This document shows, piece by piece, positions 1 through 11,089 of a stretch of DNA of 64,000 bases. A program made the translations under genes and the position numbers. This DNA is from Inonotus obliquus (lineage: Eukaryota > Basidiomycota > Agaricomycetes > Hymenochaetales > Hymenochaetaceae), in NCBI GenBank assembly GCA_032164295.1, contig JAJHTX010000009.1, positions 868,001-932,000 on the forward strand, written 5' to 3'. Each line of letters starts with the position of its first letter. Position 1 is the stretch's first letter. A model generated the notes under the pieces. That model saw nothing but the letters and a program-made list of their open reading frames with translations. It was not told the DNA's origin and did not search any database.

Positions 1-1252
1 GAATATCGACGCGCTATGGTTTGCACACGCTTCGTGACTGGGCGCTGGCACAACTCCGAACGACATGGCCGAGTCAAGTTGAGAGGATGTCGCCTGTTGC
101 ATTGCCTCATGCTGCAGGTGAGTATTACGAACACACTCCCCTTTTATATACATCCCAGTTTTGTCACGGGTATCCGTTTGATCTGCTGGTACTTACGTTA
201 TTTGCGTAGACGCTATCGCACTCGCGAGGTCGTGTGACGTACGAGATATCTTACCTGCGGCATTTTATGCGCTTTCGGTGCAACGGTGGCGCCCAATGCC
301 CGTGCAGCTACCCAGTGTGAATGCAGTTAGTGCTGCGGCCAATCCGAATGCAAGTTTCAATCTCAATACTGGCCCGGGTTTTGGTGCATCCGCCACCGCT
401 TCGAAGACGACTCTAAATTTCGAATCAAGTGGAACAGATGGTGGACGGGCGCATATGGTGCTTGATCCGATGGATTTGAGACGACTGGTCATGGGACGTG
501 AAGCCTTGCAAGATGTGCTCGTGGAAATTGTGTCTAGCCCGCTCACTATCGGAAAGAGTATGTGGGATGAGGATGAGATGGGCAGTGTGGAGGTCAAGTG
601 TGAGATGTATGGAAGTGGTGCGCATCTGTTTCCCTCGCCTTCGCCGACCCATTCTCCAAAGATGTTCCCTGCGGCGACATCAGCGGCGGCGACTCAAAAT
701 GGATCGATATCGGGTGTCCCGTCTCCTCCACTGTCGAACGTTTCGAGTACAACGGCTACTACGTTGGTATCTGGCCCAGGATATCATCAGCCCACTCCGC
801 AGCCATTTTCTATGATCCCTTCCTTCTCACCCTCGAATTCCACGGGTTATGGCTTCCCCGGTTTATCGTCATCCGCGTGCACATCAACCAAAAAACCTCC
901 CGACTTTAACTTCTGTTCCCCTGATACGAGTGGTTGTCAAGCTGCACTTGGGGCACTCTGGCGCGAAAGACTCGCCACGGATCCTCGGCGACCATGGGGG
1001 ATATGGCTTAATAGGGAGTTGTATCGACTTGCGACGCTTCCGCGGGGGAACGAACCTGGTGCCGGGCACCCATTCAGCTTCGAGAGTTCAGAGACCAAGA
1101 CTGATGAGGGTGCGAGTGGGAAGGGGAAGTGTAATGCTGTGACAGGGATTGGTATTGATGTGTGCGCGAATTGTTGGGAGGTAAATCGTCGACTTGCGCT
1201 TTGGAGACTCGACTGGTTATGTGCGGCGATTCCGAAGTTGTTCATGCTTTAG
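1..1252 (+). CDS. BTB/POZ-domain protein, 3' part (truncated by window edge)
   Basis: Two exons are visible, <1..117 and 210..1252, joined by a GTGAGT..GCGTAG intron (118-209); the frame runs through both. The first exon and the start of the second read YGLHTLRDWALAQL and then DAIALARSCDVRDILPAAFY, the pattern that follows the BTB fold in the large Agaricomycete BTB family (lineage knowledge). The BTB fold itself lies before base 1. The rest is a Ser/Pro/Thr-rich linker and a C-terminal segment with Cys-rich (CANCW) and Trp-rich patches, ending CAAIPKLFML. These proteins are usually presumed adaptors or transcription-related, but nothing here fixes a partner. I am confident of the family from the helical part and unsure of the function. 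A GT inside the last 80 bases could be a donor, but the open frame continues to a family-like C terminus. Confidence 0.75.
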
Positions 1253-3299
1253 TTGTTTCGACATGGACTTCGTATGTACGAGAGAACGGGACTATGGTTG
1301 GATTGACTTTATGTGGTGTGCTCTTGGACACGAATATGACAACTCTCCAGAACGAGATGTCACGGATCGGTTTTGGGCTTTATGGAGGCGAGACTGAGAA
1401 GATTCGACGGCGAAGACTCGATCCAGGTTGCCTGAGATTACACGCAATCATTATTCTCACCCCCTTGTCGTGACTTGATGGTTTACATCGTCTATCGGAA
1501 AGGCGAGCGAAGCGTCGATGAAGAAAGATTGACATGCCTCGCCGTCCTTTCATCCAACAGCACTACCACATCCCTTGTGTACTCCAGCCTTCGGACTCGG
1601 CGGACATCATCGCGAGGAGCAAGACGGTAAAAGCAAGAGCCCTTCGTTCTTTGTGCGCAGTGTCTGGGAGCGTATGCGTCATCCCCGCGTTGAAAAGGCT
1701 CAATCCATCTTATCAACTACTGATATGCCTCCAATGTGCCACCTCATCACCCATCCTCCAAGGGACTCCGACTTGATCATCGATCGCGCGTTGTGAACAA
1801 ATTGGGATCGCATCTTCCAATGACATCCGTCCGTACTATCGCTTCCCTCTGCAGCGCTGCTTTGATGTCGTTAACTGATTTTTGCTTGGGTTCATCAGCA
1901 ATATTTGAAATCTTTCAATGACTTTCGACTCTTCTTCTATTTTCCGTCTTTCTGAACTTGTTCTGATTCGTTGTTATTTGTTTGTTTGCGATCGTTATTC
2001 CGATTCTGATTCTTATGTCTCAATTGTTTTCTTTTTTCTTTTGTCTTCAAGTCGTTTACTCTTACTCTCACTCTTCTTTTTTTTTCCGCGAGGTTTGGTT
2101 TGGCATGGTTCGGTTCGGTTGGGTTCGGTTACTCATACACGCATACTTCAGGTTGTTCCAAGATGTTTTTTTCCGTCTAGTCTCTGATTTCCAAGTACAG
2201 GTTTGGTCAACTTCAGCAAACAGCAAAGTTGACTACCTACCTACTTTCTGCACTTTCCTCGACTATCGTTGCGCCCGAGTGACCCCCTTCCCTCTCTATG
2301 GTCTACAACTATCCACCTCCCCTTGTTCTCTTTCTTCGATTTTCGATTTATTCGGATCCACACATACACGCAATATCACTTGTCTCTTCACAACTTCACA
2401 ACACAACACAATACAACACAGTACACATCAGTATGACATTAACAGTTTAACTACTCCCCCATTGGCACACATATACTCGAGTGGTTTCTTCCCCTCCCGC
2501 TTTCCCCGTTTCCTGGTTTCCTGGTTTCCTGGTTTCATAGTTTCATAGTTTCCCAGGTTTCCCAGTCAAGGAATCACCGAGTCGATACATATATCACATT
2601 TCCCATTTCCCGTTGCCCGTTGCCCGTCGCATTGCTATATTGTACATATTGTACATAGTTGATACATATATACATCGGACGTTTGGTTCTTTAGTGTTTA
2701 GTGTAAGTAGTTTACTTGAGTATGGGGTTATTGTTTTCGATTCTCGACGTCGACGGAGAGGGAGAGGGAGAGGGATGGTGTGTGAGGCTTGGATTGGACT
2801 GAGTTGCGTTGCGTTGGATTGGATTGCGTTGGATTGGAAGTGAGGAGTGGTAAACCGTAAAAGATACAGGATAGGGGAGTATCAAGGTTGCATGAAACTA
2901 GTACATATTACATAGTAGATATCAAGCCATGCTCCACTTTACACTTCGCATTTCGCATTTCGCATTTCGCACTCCCATCCTTCAACACCGTCGGTGATGG
3001 TAATGATGATACATCCATCTGACATCCCAATACATGATACAAGACAAATGACACATGGTATTATGAGTGGAACTACGAACACACGACACAGGTCGAAAGC
3101 GATGTATACAAGTAACAAGTAACAAGTAGTGATTACACACGTCCATTCGATTCATTCGATCCATTTACTTCGTGGCTTCATGCTTCCCGCTTCGTGCGTC
3201 CGGACCTGTTTCGAACATGACCGGGCCAGAACGACTAACGACGACGACGACGACGACGACGACGAAGAAGAAGAAGAAGAAGAGGTCCCTGTCGATGAT
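1253..3299. other. Gene-free stretch with simple repeats
   Basis: No ORF here has family-like protein sequence. The stretch lies between the 3' ends of the BTB gene (+) and the otubain gene (-). It holds T/C-rich DNA (about 1918-2100), short direct repeats of CCTGGTTT/CATAGTTT type (about 2510-2560), a GGGAGA run (about 2755-2775), and a (GAC)n(GAA)n microsatellite at about 3240-3284 inside the presumed otubain 3' UTR. Confidence 0.6.
3240..3284. repeat. (GAC)n(GAA)n microsatellite
   Basis: About 45 bp of perfect trinucleotide repeat switches from GAC/ACG to GAA/AAG. It lies 16 bp beyond the otubain stop codon, so on the minus strand it reads as a pyrimidine-rich tract in the presumed 3' UTR. 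Confidence 0.9.
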
Positions 3300-5099
3300 C
3301 TATCTTGTCCCGGTTTCGGTTTGTCGTGTGAGGATATCGTAATGTCCCGGTCTATTGATACAACATTTTCATCAGTTGCTGAAGGTGGAATGGGAAATAG
3401 AAAGAAGGAGATGGCATAAGTTGGGATGAAAGAGAGGGGGAAGGTGATCGTAAAGTCTACGCGACAAGACAAAGACAAAACGAAAGATAAAACCATGAAC
3501 CAAACCTCGAAGAACAGGGGAGGAGGAAGAAGGAGGGAGGGAGGAGGAAGGAGAAGGAAGGAAAGAAAACGCACCTATACAGCAAAACAGGCGGATTCTC
3601 GAAATCCTCCTGTGGTACATTATGGAACTGTACAAAACTGACAGCTCCATCTGTACTGTGTCCATCTAAATACGCCACTTCGATGTTGAGTTTGAGAATT
3701 TTGGTCAAGGCTGTTATTTGGACGTGGTCTAGACATTTTGAAAGGTAGATTAGAAAGTTAGTTTGGGGTGCAATCAAATTATGCTGGGTCATAAAGATGG
3801 GTATGGAGAAAGGGGATGAAAGGACAGATAGTAAAAGATGATGTGATTGGGAAAACTCACCAGCTTCCTTTCCAGTTGCTTCGACATATCGTTCGCAGAA
3901 TTCTTGAGGTAAGACTTGGATACCGGTCTCTGGGTGGAAGAGGAAAGGCGCATATGAATCCGGATCCGTACGGATTACAGCGGATGTGAGTAGGCGGAGG
4001 AATACAACTATGCAGTTGCTGACTATTAGACACAAGAACAGCGTATAGAAGGCGAACATCAGTATAAAGCAAAACACCCAAATACGACGCATGGGCAAGG
4101 GATTAGGAACGAAAAGGCGAAACAATTAAACACACCTTCAGCATCCTGAAACGCCTCAAGTAAAATCTCGTTCGTCAAAGTCGATCCATTCGGTTCAGGA
4201 ATAACAATCTGACGTATCAGTGAAATGAGTACGTCATAGAAATCTTCATAAACCAATTCTTGGAATCCTGCGGCCTTAAGGAGGAGGAGTGTGGAGTCGA
4301 GGAGGGAAAGGGATTTGGCTACGTCGAGAGTTTGTTTCGGAGAATGAAGGAGGCGCTCGACCCATTCGAAAGCGAGTGCTGGGAGTTAGATGTATTTTCA
4401 CGGAGGTATTGTAAATGAAAGGGAGACGCGGCGCCAGAATACCCAGATATCAACCGAATCGATAGTCAGCATGAAAAGGAAAGGTCAGCCTCAGCAATCC
4501 AAACACTCGGACTCGCACGTAAGTAGAACATACATCGGTAAAAACAATCCCCATCGCCTCTAGTTCTCCTAATTCCACTGAACCCCATCTTCCTCAAATA
4601 ATCAATTTGTTGAACAAAAGTACCCGACCCATGTTCGTATTCCTCGCGTAAAGCATCGAGAGGGTAGATCGCAGTGATTAATGGCCTCTGCGATGCGCTT
4701 TCGTCCAGTAAATTCTTCCGGGTGTTCGAAGGGTTCGATCGAGGGTGACAATAGACAGAGATTTACAATGATGGAAGTGAAAGAGTGAACGTGGGTGTGA
4801 GATGGTGAGATGGTAAATGGTGGCGTCGTTGGATGTGCTCGTACCTGGGTGAGTTGTGATACTTCCAAAGGCGTCAAGTCGGACATATCTGAAGTATCGC
4901 AAAGTATAACTTCAGCTATCATACGTATAAGTCGATCCAACTGGCACACTCACCCGTTTTCCGAGCCTCCGTACCCACAGATGCTAAAGCAGGCAAACAT
5001 CACGATCAGTCCTGCATCTCTAGAGAGTATATGCACCCATCCTTTCAAAAGGACTGACTGACAAGATTCTTTGGGCGGAGGTTGAGGTGGTGAAGTCAT
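3300..5099 (-). CDS. Otubain-family ubiquitin thioesterase (OTUB1-like deubiquitinase)
   Basis: Eight exons on the minus strand: 5063-5099, 4954-4983, 4845-4888, 4534-4687, 4136-4378, 3861-4022, 3575-3728 and 3300-3351. All phases agree and give 291 aa, close to human OTUB1. The protein starts MTSPPQPPP. Visible catalytic parts are the Cys loop TRGDGDCFYR (Asp and Cys of the papain-like triad), the helix region VVFLRLLTSAV that follows the ubiquitin-facing insert, and the His loop LLYRPGHYDIL, which is completed only by splicing to the 52-nt last exon. Otubains cleave isopeptide-linked ubiquitin, preferring K48 chains, and act in the cytosol and nucleus (family knowledge). Exon 1 uses a GTCAGT donor, slightly off consensus. 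The second exon is only 30 nt. The gene is co-oriented with FOL3, about 300 bp apart. Confidence 0.92.
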
Positions 5100-5402
5100 C
5101 TTTATTCTTGTTGTTGTTGAGAACGTGGTCGGGGCAAGCGTACAACGAATGGTGAAGGTCAGAAGCAAAGGAAGGAAGGGCAAGGGCGATAGACGCGTTG
5201 ATCACGTTCTCGTGAGCAGCCTGAGGTGGCGCATCAATTCAAAAATATTCTCTGCATTCAATAAAAAGAGAAACAAATGCATGAAATACATTCTCGTTGT
5301 TTCTTCCAGAGTAAAATGAACGGTACAGCGATACAGTATGCAGGGAAACAGTGTTACAATTCGCTCCATCCGTCTACACGATGGTCCATGAACGTACTTT
5401 AG
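5100..5402. other. Intergenic, presumed otubain promoter
   Basis: These 303 bp lie between the FOL3 stop and the otubain start, both on the minus strand. No ORF or distinct motif was recognised. Confidence 0.5.
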
Positions 5403-7142
5403 CTACCGCAATTCTTCCTGCATTTGAAGAAGCCGATAGAAGTCTGCAACGAGGTACAAGCTCCCAGCGACAAGCACAAGGTTCTCTTCCCTTTCCTCGT
5501 CCTGTCCGGCTGCTCCCTCGCCTCTAAGTCTGGAAGCCGAGTGAAGCGCATTCTTCAAATCCCGTAATACGTCCTTCTCCCCATCAATCCCGGTATCCGC
5601 ATCCGCATCCGACCCGGCCCAAAGATCATCCTCGCTAATACCCGGAAACGAATCGCTAACGACTTGTCGCATAGCGGAAGACAGTACAGGTCGAACCCAA
5701 GGCATATCTTCTGGAGGAGAGAATCGTAGAAGAGCGACGCGTGTCGTTAACTCTATGGTATTGCCGAATGGCGAATGCTCCGCGTTTGAATTCGTAGAAT
5801 GAGGATAAGAGTCTTGGAAAGGTTTAATGAACGGAGCGAGCAAGGGAATGAGCACAGAAGTGGGCGTTTTAGGTGGCGAATGAGATAGTGCAACAACAAC
5901 CGTCAAGCGGATGCGTCTTTTCTTTCTTCCTCCTCCGTCTGAAGAACCCAAAGAAGAAAGGAGGGAAGAAACGTATGCCGAAAGTGATCGCGCGGCAGGC
6001 TCGTTATGAGCGCCGTCTACCAAAACGACAAGAGGCTCATGTTGTATCCTATTGTCTGCTGACAATGGCTTCTCGTCTATCGATGCGGGTTCCCGGTAGA
6101 GGTGGAATGATAGCCGACCGGGCCAGGTACAGTCCCGTACTGCTTCGTGGATCGTTCTTTCACCGATTTGAGCAAGACGGTGACAAACGGTCCTGTGGTT
6201 CAATGGCATGGAAGTGGATGGAGAAGAATGCGAAGGTGGCGAGGAATAGACATCGGAAGTTGAAGAGGCTCGGGATCGTAGAACATCCAGGACCGTAAGC
6301 GCGACTCCAAGGTTTACGAGTTGATGCGAACCGTGTAGCGGAAGCAGCGCGCGATACTTCACGCTTGTATCTCCTGTTGCTGTATTTCCTCTAAGATTGT
6401 CCTGAGGTGAAAGAGTCGGAATAATAACCTCGACGGGGCGTGGAGGCGGAGGAGCAAACGGTCGCAGCGAAAATGAAGAAGGTGGTTCACCATCGATTCC
6501 TTTGTCCCATTCCCTTTCTATTGAAACAGAAGCCACGACAAGCGGCGCGGACATCTCATTGGCAACTTCCTCAACCGCAGATGAGACGATCTTATGGTTC
6601 TGCGACGCAAGTACGACAGGTCTTCCCTTCCTAATAATCCCTGCCTTCTCTCGCGCGATGGCTTCGACAGTCGAACCCAGAAACGCCTGATGATCAAGGT
6701 CGATAGGAGTAATCACCGATACCAAAACGCATTCATCCGGAATGATATTTGTCGCGTCAAGTCTTCCGCCCATACCAACCTCGAGCAGAACAACATCCAC
6801 TTTCGCACGTTCAAACACAAGTAACGCACAAACGGTCAAGACTTCGAAGCTGCTCGCATTTATGGCGTGCTCTTCGGACTTCCTTCGGACCTCTTGGATA
6901 GTCTCCGAGAAAGCGTCACGATTTACTGGAGTTCCGTTTAGCGAGATACTGTCCGAGGGATGCAAAAGATGTGGACTGTTGAATCGACCGACCGACAGCT
7001 CAGCATGCCGGAAGATAGAGGTGAGGAGAGCAGAGACACTTCCTTTGCCGTTCGTACCGGCAATATGCACGGTTGGCCGAGTGTATGCTTCGAATTGAGC
7101 GATGAGTGCTTCTATCCTGTGTAGTGAGAGATTTATGGACAT
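5403..7142 (-). CDS. FOL3: Dihydrofolate synthetase (folylpolyglutamate synthase family)
   Basis: An intronless ORF of 579 aa from ATG at 7142. The N terminus LSLHRIEALI matches the short N terminus of fungal Fol3. The ATP P-loop GTNGKGS lies at residues 29-35. The Mur-ligase signatures LLEVGMGGRLDATN and LDHQAFLGSTVEAIAREKAG follow, and DGAHN marks the C-terminal domain. The enzyme adds glutamate to dihydropteroate using ATP, the step before dihydrofolate reductase. I prefer Fol3 over the polyglutamate synthase Met7 because of the short N terminus and the absence of a mitochondrial leader, but this is inference. The protein is longer than yeast Fol3 (about 430 aa); the excess is Ser/Pro-rich inserts around residues 205-250 and 290-320 and after DGAHN. 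An intronless gene is unusual among these neighbours. Confidence 0.88.
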   Translation of the reverse strand: MSINLSLHRIEALIAQFEAYTRPTVHIAGTNGKGSVSALLTSIFRHAELSVGRFNSPHLLHPSDSISLNGTPVNRDAFSETIQEVRRKSEEHAINASSFEVLTVCALLVFERAKVDVVLLEVGMGGRLDATNIIPDECVLVSVITPIDLDHQAFLGSTVEAIAREKAGIIRKGRPVVLASQNHKIVSSAVEEVANEMSAPLVVASVSIEREWDKGIDGEPPSSFSLRPFAPPPPRPVEVIIPTLSPQDNLRGNTATGDTSVKYRALLPLHGSHQLVNLGVALTVLDVLRSRASSTSDVYSSPPSHSSPSTSMPLNHRTVCHRLAQIGERTIHEAVRDCTWPGRLSFHLYREPASIDEKPLSADNRIQHEPLVVLVDGAHNEPAARSLSAYVSSLLSSLGSSDGGGRKKRRIRLTVVVALSHSPPKTPTSVLIPLLAPFIKPFQDSYPHSTNSNAEHSPFGNTIELTTRVALLRFSPPEDMPWVRPVLSSAMRQVVSDSFPGISEDDLWAGSDADADTGIDGEKDVLRDLKNALHSASRLRGEGAAGQDEEREENLVLVAGSLYLVADFYRLLQMQEELR

Positions 7143-8472
7143 CACTGTTGCTGCAAAGAAAAAGTCTTAACCCAAATTGCCAATTTTAGGCAAATGTAGA
7201 TCATGTGCTGATTGCTCGGCTAATGTTGCGGCACGATCGGCAAGTCCATAAAGAGAATGGTTGAGAATCGAAAGGAATCCCGAGTTAGCAATGTGAAAGA
7301 TTTCCAAATGCATACCTCTTATCTTGATTCTTGCTTCGTACTGCCTAGGAGGTTGTGATCACTCTACGAAAAGAATTCACGAGCGGAGTGGTGGGGTGAA
7401 AGAAATGGAACTTTTTGTTGAAATACCCGCGTCAAACCCCCAATTATGGGCGCTCGCTACCAATTGTCATCGCGGTCCATTCATAATCCCGCATCTCCGA
7501 TCAACAAAGCCGCCCTGAGCTGAGCTATTGTGTATATCACACTCCGCTCGTACATGCGACTCGACTTCAAGGGAGTTTCCGAAGGAAGGAAAGCGGAAGA
7601 ATCAGCATAATGAACGGCACTTAACGAACAGGTCAGCTCATCCCGGAAACTGGTCGAAGACCATCAATGTGCCCTAGCGTGACCAGGTAATACACGACAT
7701 AAACTAGCCCGATTATCCGTCAGGTTATCGCTGGGCCTTGGGAGAAGGAACGGGACGCCTTTACCGTTCTTCGTTCGCGATATGAATTAAGTTCCAAAGA
7801 CACTTGATCTACTCCGTATCTGGGTCCGGCAATTCACAAAGATCTGCAGTGCCAAAGTAGGAGGTAAGAGGCGGAGTACCACCGAGAAAAGCGCCACGGA
7901 AAGCTTGGATTGATGTCCGGAGAAAATATCAAAGCGTTGAGGATATCCTTGGGCTTGTGGCTATCATTAGATTCATTATGAAGTGGTACATTTCGTATGA
8001 TTCGGACATCAAGATTGCTTCGGCTTATCCTGAGGCAAATGACTAGCGATAGACTATATCTGCTCGCGTTACTATGAGAAGCTCCCGCGAAGGTTACAGG
8101 GCCTGTATATTCTGGTCATGGTCATGGGAAATTGCCGTCAGGTGAACCAGGAATTGAGAAACCGTTAACACGCGTGTGGCAGGCGCAGCGGGATTCAAGC
8201 ACATGCTCCGACACCAGAAGCAAGTGGGCAGCTTTCCCGCGGTCTTTTCCGCCTCTAAGTTCATGACAAGTACCGTTCTGGCTTTTACAGGCAACCTCCG
8301 ACTGTGCCTTTGAGCGGCAACCTTGGTACGAGAAGGAAAAGATGATGTTGTCGTTCTTATCGAGGCCGAGTCAACTCTATTCTTTGTCTATGCATGGTAA
8401 ACGGATTCCTAGATATATGGTGGCCCAAGAGCTGTCGCAATACATGTCAGACAGAGGTAAGCGAATGGTACA
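7143..8472. other. Intergenic, FOL3 upstream region
   Basis: This 1.3 kb separates the FOL3 start (-) from the carrier stop (-). Only short ORFs without family resemblance are present. No repeat or RNA gene was recognised. Confidence 0.5.
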
Positions 8473-10223
8473 CTAAGATTTACCTTTTCTGAACATTGAG
8501 AGAGTAAACTCTACGACAAGCAGCAATACTCCTCCACCCGGTGCTAGCCGGAGTACCTTGGGGACGAAGCCTTTGTATAGAGCTGCAGGACCCTCTTCAC
8601 GGAAAATTGTCGCCAGTCTAGAACACGGGGAAGTTAGCCAAGCAAGTTCCATGAAGTTTTCTTCTGCCTATGACATAGGAGAAAAGGACACCGCAGCAAC
8701 CGGATCTTAGTCGAGATGAAGTGACTCACGCGGGGTATGTCCAGTTATACTTGGGTGTGCGTCCGGGGACCTTCTCTGCACCCTGGATGCGCGACTTCAC
8801 CACCTGCATGTCACCAAAGCATCAGAGCGTGACTTCTAGCTTGCAGAAAGTGGGATGATCAGCCTACATCGAAGCTATAGAAATGATACACCTTAGATCA
8901 GTGCTTCTGTACAGAGCTACACCATGATTATTCCCTTACGGAGTGTTCACAGCCGTTCCAATAAAACCCCCGACTGTCCCAGAGATGAAATTGTTGAGCA
9001 AGGTTCCTTGAGGGGTCTAGTAAGTGATATCCGATACGTCGGATTACCCAGTTAACAAGTGCCACCAGCAATAAAACCGAATCTAGTCGAGCGCGCACCT
9101 CAGCCTTGGGTAGCAAAGTTTTTACTTGGTAGATCGATCTGGAAAAGGAAGGGTACACGCTTCAGTGTTGGAGGCAAAGTAAATGTAAGTTCTAAAGACA
9201 TACCCGAAGTACCCTCCATTCCACCAAACATGTCTATGGGGGGTGAGAAGGATCAGGGCAAATGAATTTGTGAGAAACCACGAGTGCACCGAAAGTTAGA
9301 AGGCCTCGTAGTTAGCGGAAAGGGAACGGAGATAACTCGCCTCCAGAATGTAGCCTCCATCCCCGAGTAAAGTCCAAGGAGGCCCTCACTTCTGACAATT
9401 CGACGAACAACGTCCATTGGACCTGCATATGCACTATTCTTGTCTTGTAGTCTGGTAATATTCGTTTCCTTTGTCAACCCCTGGGGACGTGCAGATAATC
9501 TGCTTCTCAAAAAAACGCACTTGATCTTGACCAGTTCGAAGGGTACAACGACAAAACTTTCAGTGGCACCAGCACTGCACCCAGTCAGGACGGATAACGA
9601 TTGATTCATCTCCTTCCTCCCTGACCAGTTTCTGAATTTCTTCGACCAGAAGTCGTTGGAGGCACTACGCTCGACACGGTGCGTGAGTGCGCTGGCTCAG
9701 ACAACATGGATGCCACCGTGGAGCGCCTACGTACAATTTCACGGCCCTCTTCGGTGCTTCCAGCATCAGAGGGGGCACCAGACCCCTATACAACCTTCCT
9801 ACACTGAGAGACTGTATGTTAGATAACAATATCTGCAACACGGAGGAAACTAGTACGCACCCTTCTTCTCGTATTATCGACCTGAAACTACCAACTAATC
9901 CGGTGGAAGACTTTCCCTGCTCCAATTGCATACGCGTCTTGACCTAAAGCACCACCTGAATTATTGTTCTAATCATGAACACAAGTCTTTGCCACACACG
10001 ACATCTGTCCATCAGATTAGGCCAAGGTGTACTTGAGTAGCTCGTCGTATGTGTAAATCTCTCACCTAGTGGGTAGAACGTTAAAATTTCAGATATTCCG
10101 GCGATTGCTCCTGCGGTGAAGTTGGCGATAAAAGGCAGGGCTTCAAGCAGTAAGATGAATATGATCAGTGTCAGCGTAAGAGTCTTTGTGTACAACCTCA
10201 CGTTTCTTTTGGTCTGCCGCCAT
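8473..10223 (-). CDS. ODC1: Mitochondrial 2-oxodicarboxylate carrier (ODC1/ODC2-like)
   Basis: Thirteen exons, all phases consistent, give 293 aa (yeast Odc1 is about 310): 10202-10223, 10066-10140, 10000-10004, 9861-9943, 9735-9803, 9521-9664, 9341-9451, 9204-9233, 9099-9138, 8940-9016, 8868-8874, 8730-8803 and 8473-8617. The product starts MAADQKKPLPFIANFTAG. It has the three carrier signatures: PLDVVKTRMQLEQG, PFELVKIKLQDKNS and PFDVVKSRIQ. The motifs TATEsFVVVPFELVK-like and TFWRHVWWNGGYFG support the oxodicarboxylate (2-oxoadipate/2-oxoglutarate) subfamily over other SLC25 members. It sits in the inner mitochondrial membrane and links lysine and glutamate metabolism to the matrix (family knowledge). 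Two exons are microexons (5 and 7 nt), and the intron after 9341 begins with GC. It is divergent from UBC7. Confidence 0.93.
8868..8874 (-). other. 7-nt microexon of the carrier gene
   Basis: The minus strand reads CTATAG|CTTCGAT|GTAGGC. With the flanking CC it gives Pro-Phe-Asp, the core of the third PFDVVK signature. The next exon resumes GTG GTG AAG in phase. Confidence 0.88.
10000..10004 (-). other. 5-nt microexon of the carrier gene
   Basis: The minus strand reads GGACAG|ATGTC|GTGTGT. The five bases complete the Asp and Val codons of the first PLDVVK signature. Skipping them shifts the frame and loses the signature Asp. Confidence 0.88.
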
Positions 10224-11089
10224 CGTCGTCGTCGAGTATACGAGTCATTGTCGGTCGTCGGATTACCCGTCCGTCACGGGATCGCTTCTTTTGCTGACAT
10301 AATTGAAAATTATGAAGAACTGATTTCTATGTAGAATCAACTATGCGGATTCAAGAGACTAGAGGCCGTCGTTGCCAAAGCATTCCTGGGTGGGACAGAG
10401 CGTATCCAATTCGTAATGAGATGTTGGCCTCAAAAAGACTTCTTTACAGTTTGGGCGTTAGTAATTTTCTTCATGAGAGGAGCCTGACTAGTTATTCACA
10501 TAGTCAATTTGTATTAGACTTAATAGTACGAAGACGATTGTTCGCCCATATCGCAATCGCTTGGAGCAGATCATTGAATAGATAGAAGTGTGCATGTCCG
10601 ATCGTCCGAAAAAGTTACTAGTGCTGTGATATCAATACTAATCTTTCCCGTTCTTGAATTCATGAGCACCTACATTGGGTAGTCTAGCTAGTCGACTACG
10701 GACAATAGTGCTCGGGGGGTCCCAACTGATAAATTTTAGTGCTCTAGATGCACAGTCTGTATTCGCATTCTTGAATACAGCGCCCGGTGACCCTCCTTTT
10801 TAACCGCTCTCCTTCCACTAGAATTTCTTCGCACCTCGCAGAATCGGGAAATTAGAATATCCTTGCTCCTAGATTCACGCTCTTTCACAACTCACTTTGC
10901 TCTCTCGTGTCAGAATCATGTCAAGACAAAGTAGACAGCAATTATCGCATTTGATTACGTAATCACAAGATCCAGATGACACGACACGAGGTGTTGACCA
11001 GACGGCGCATCTAACATTCGTTCCACGAATACTACAGTCCCTCTTCCCGTCTTCATCTCTGGATCTGTTCGGACAGAGCTCACGACATT
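10224..11089. promoter_or_regulatory. Shared upstream region of the carrier (-) and UBC7 (+)
   Basis: An 866 bp divergent intergenic segment. C/T-rich tracts near 10790-10920 precede UBC7, as is common in basidiomycete promoters. No clear TATA box or named operator was identified. Confidence 0.4.
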
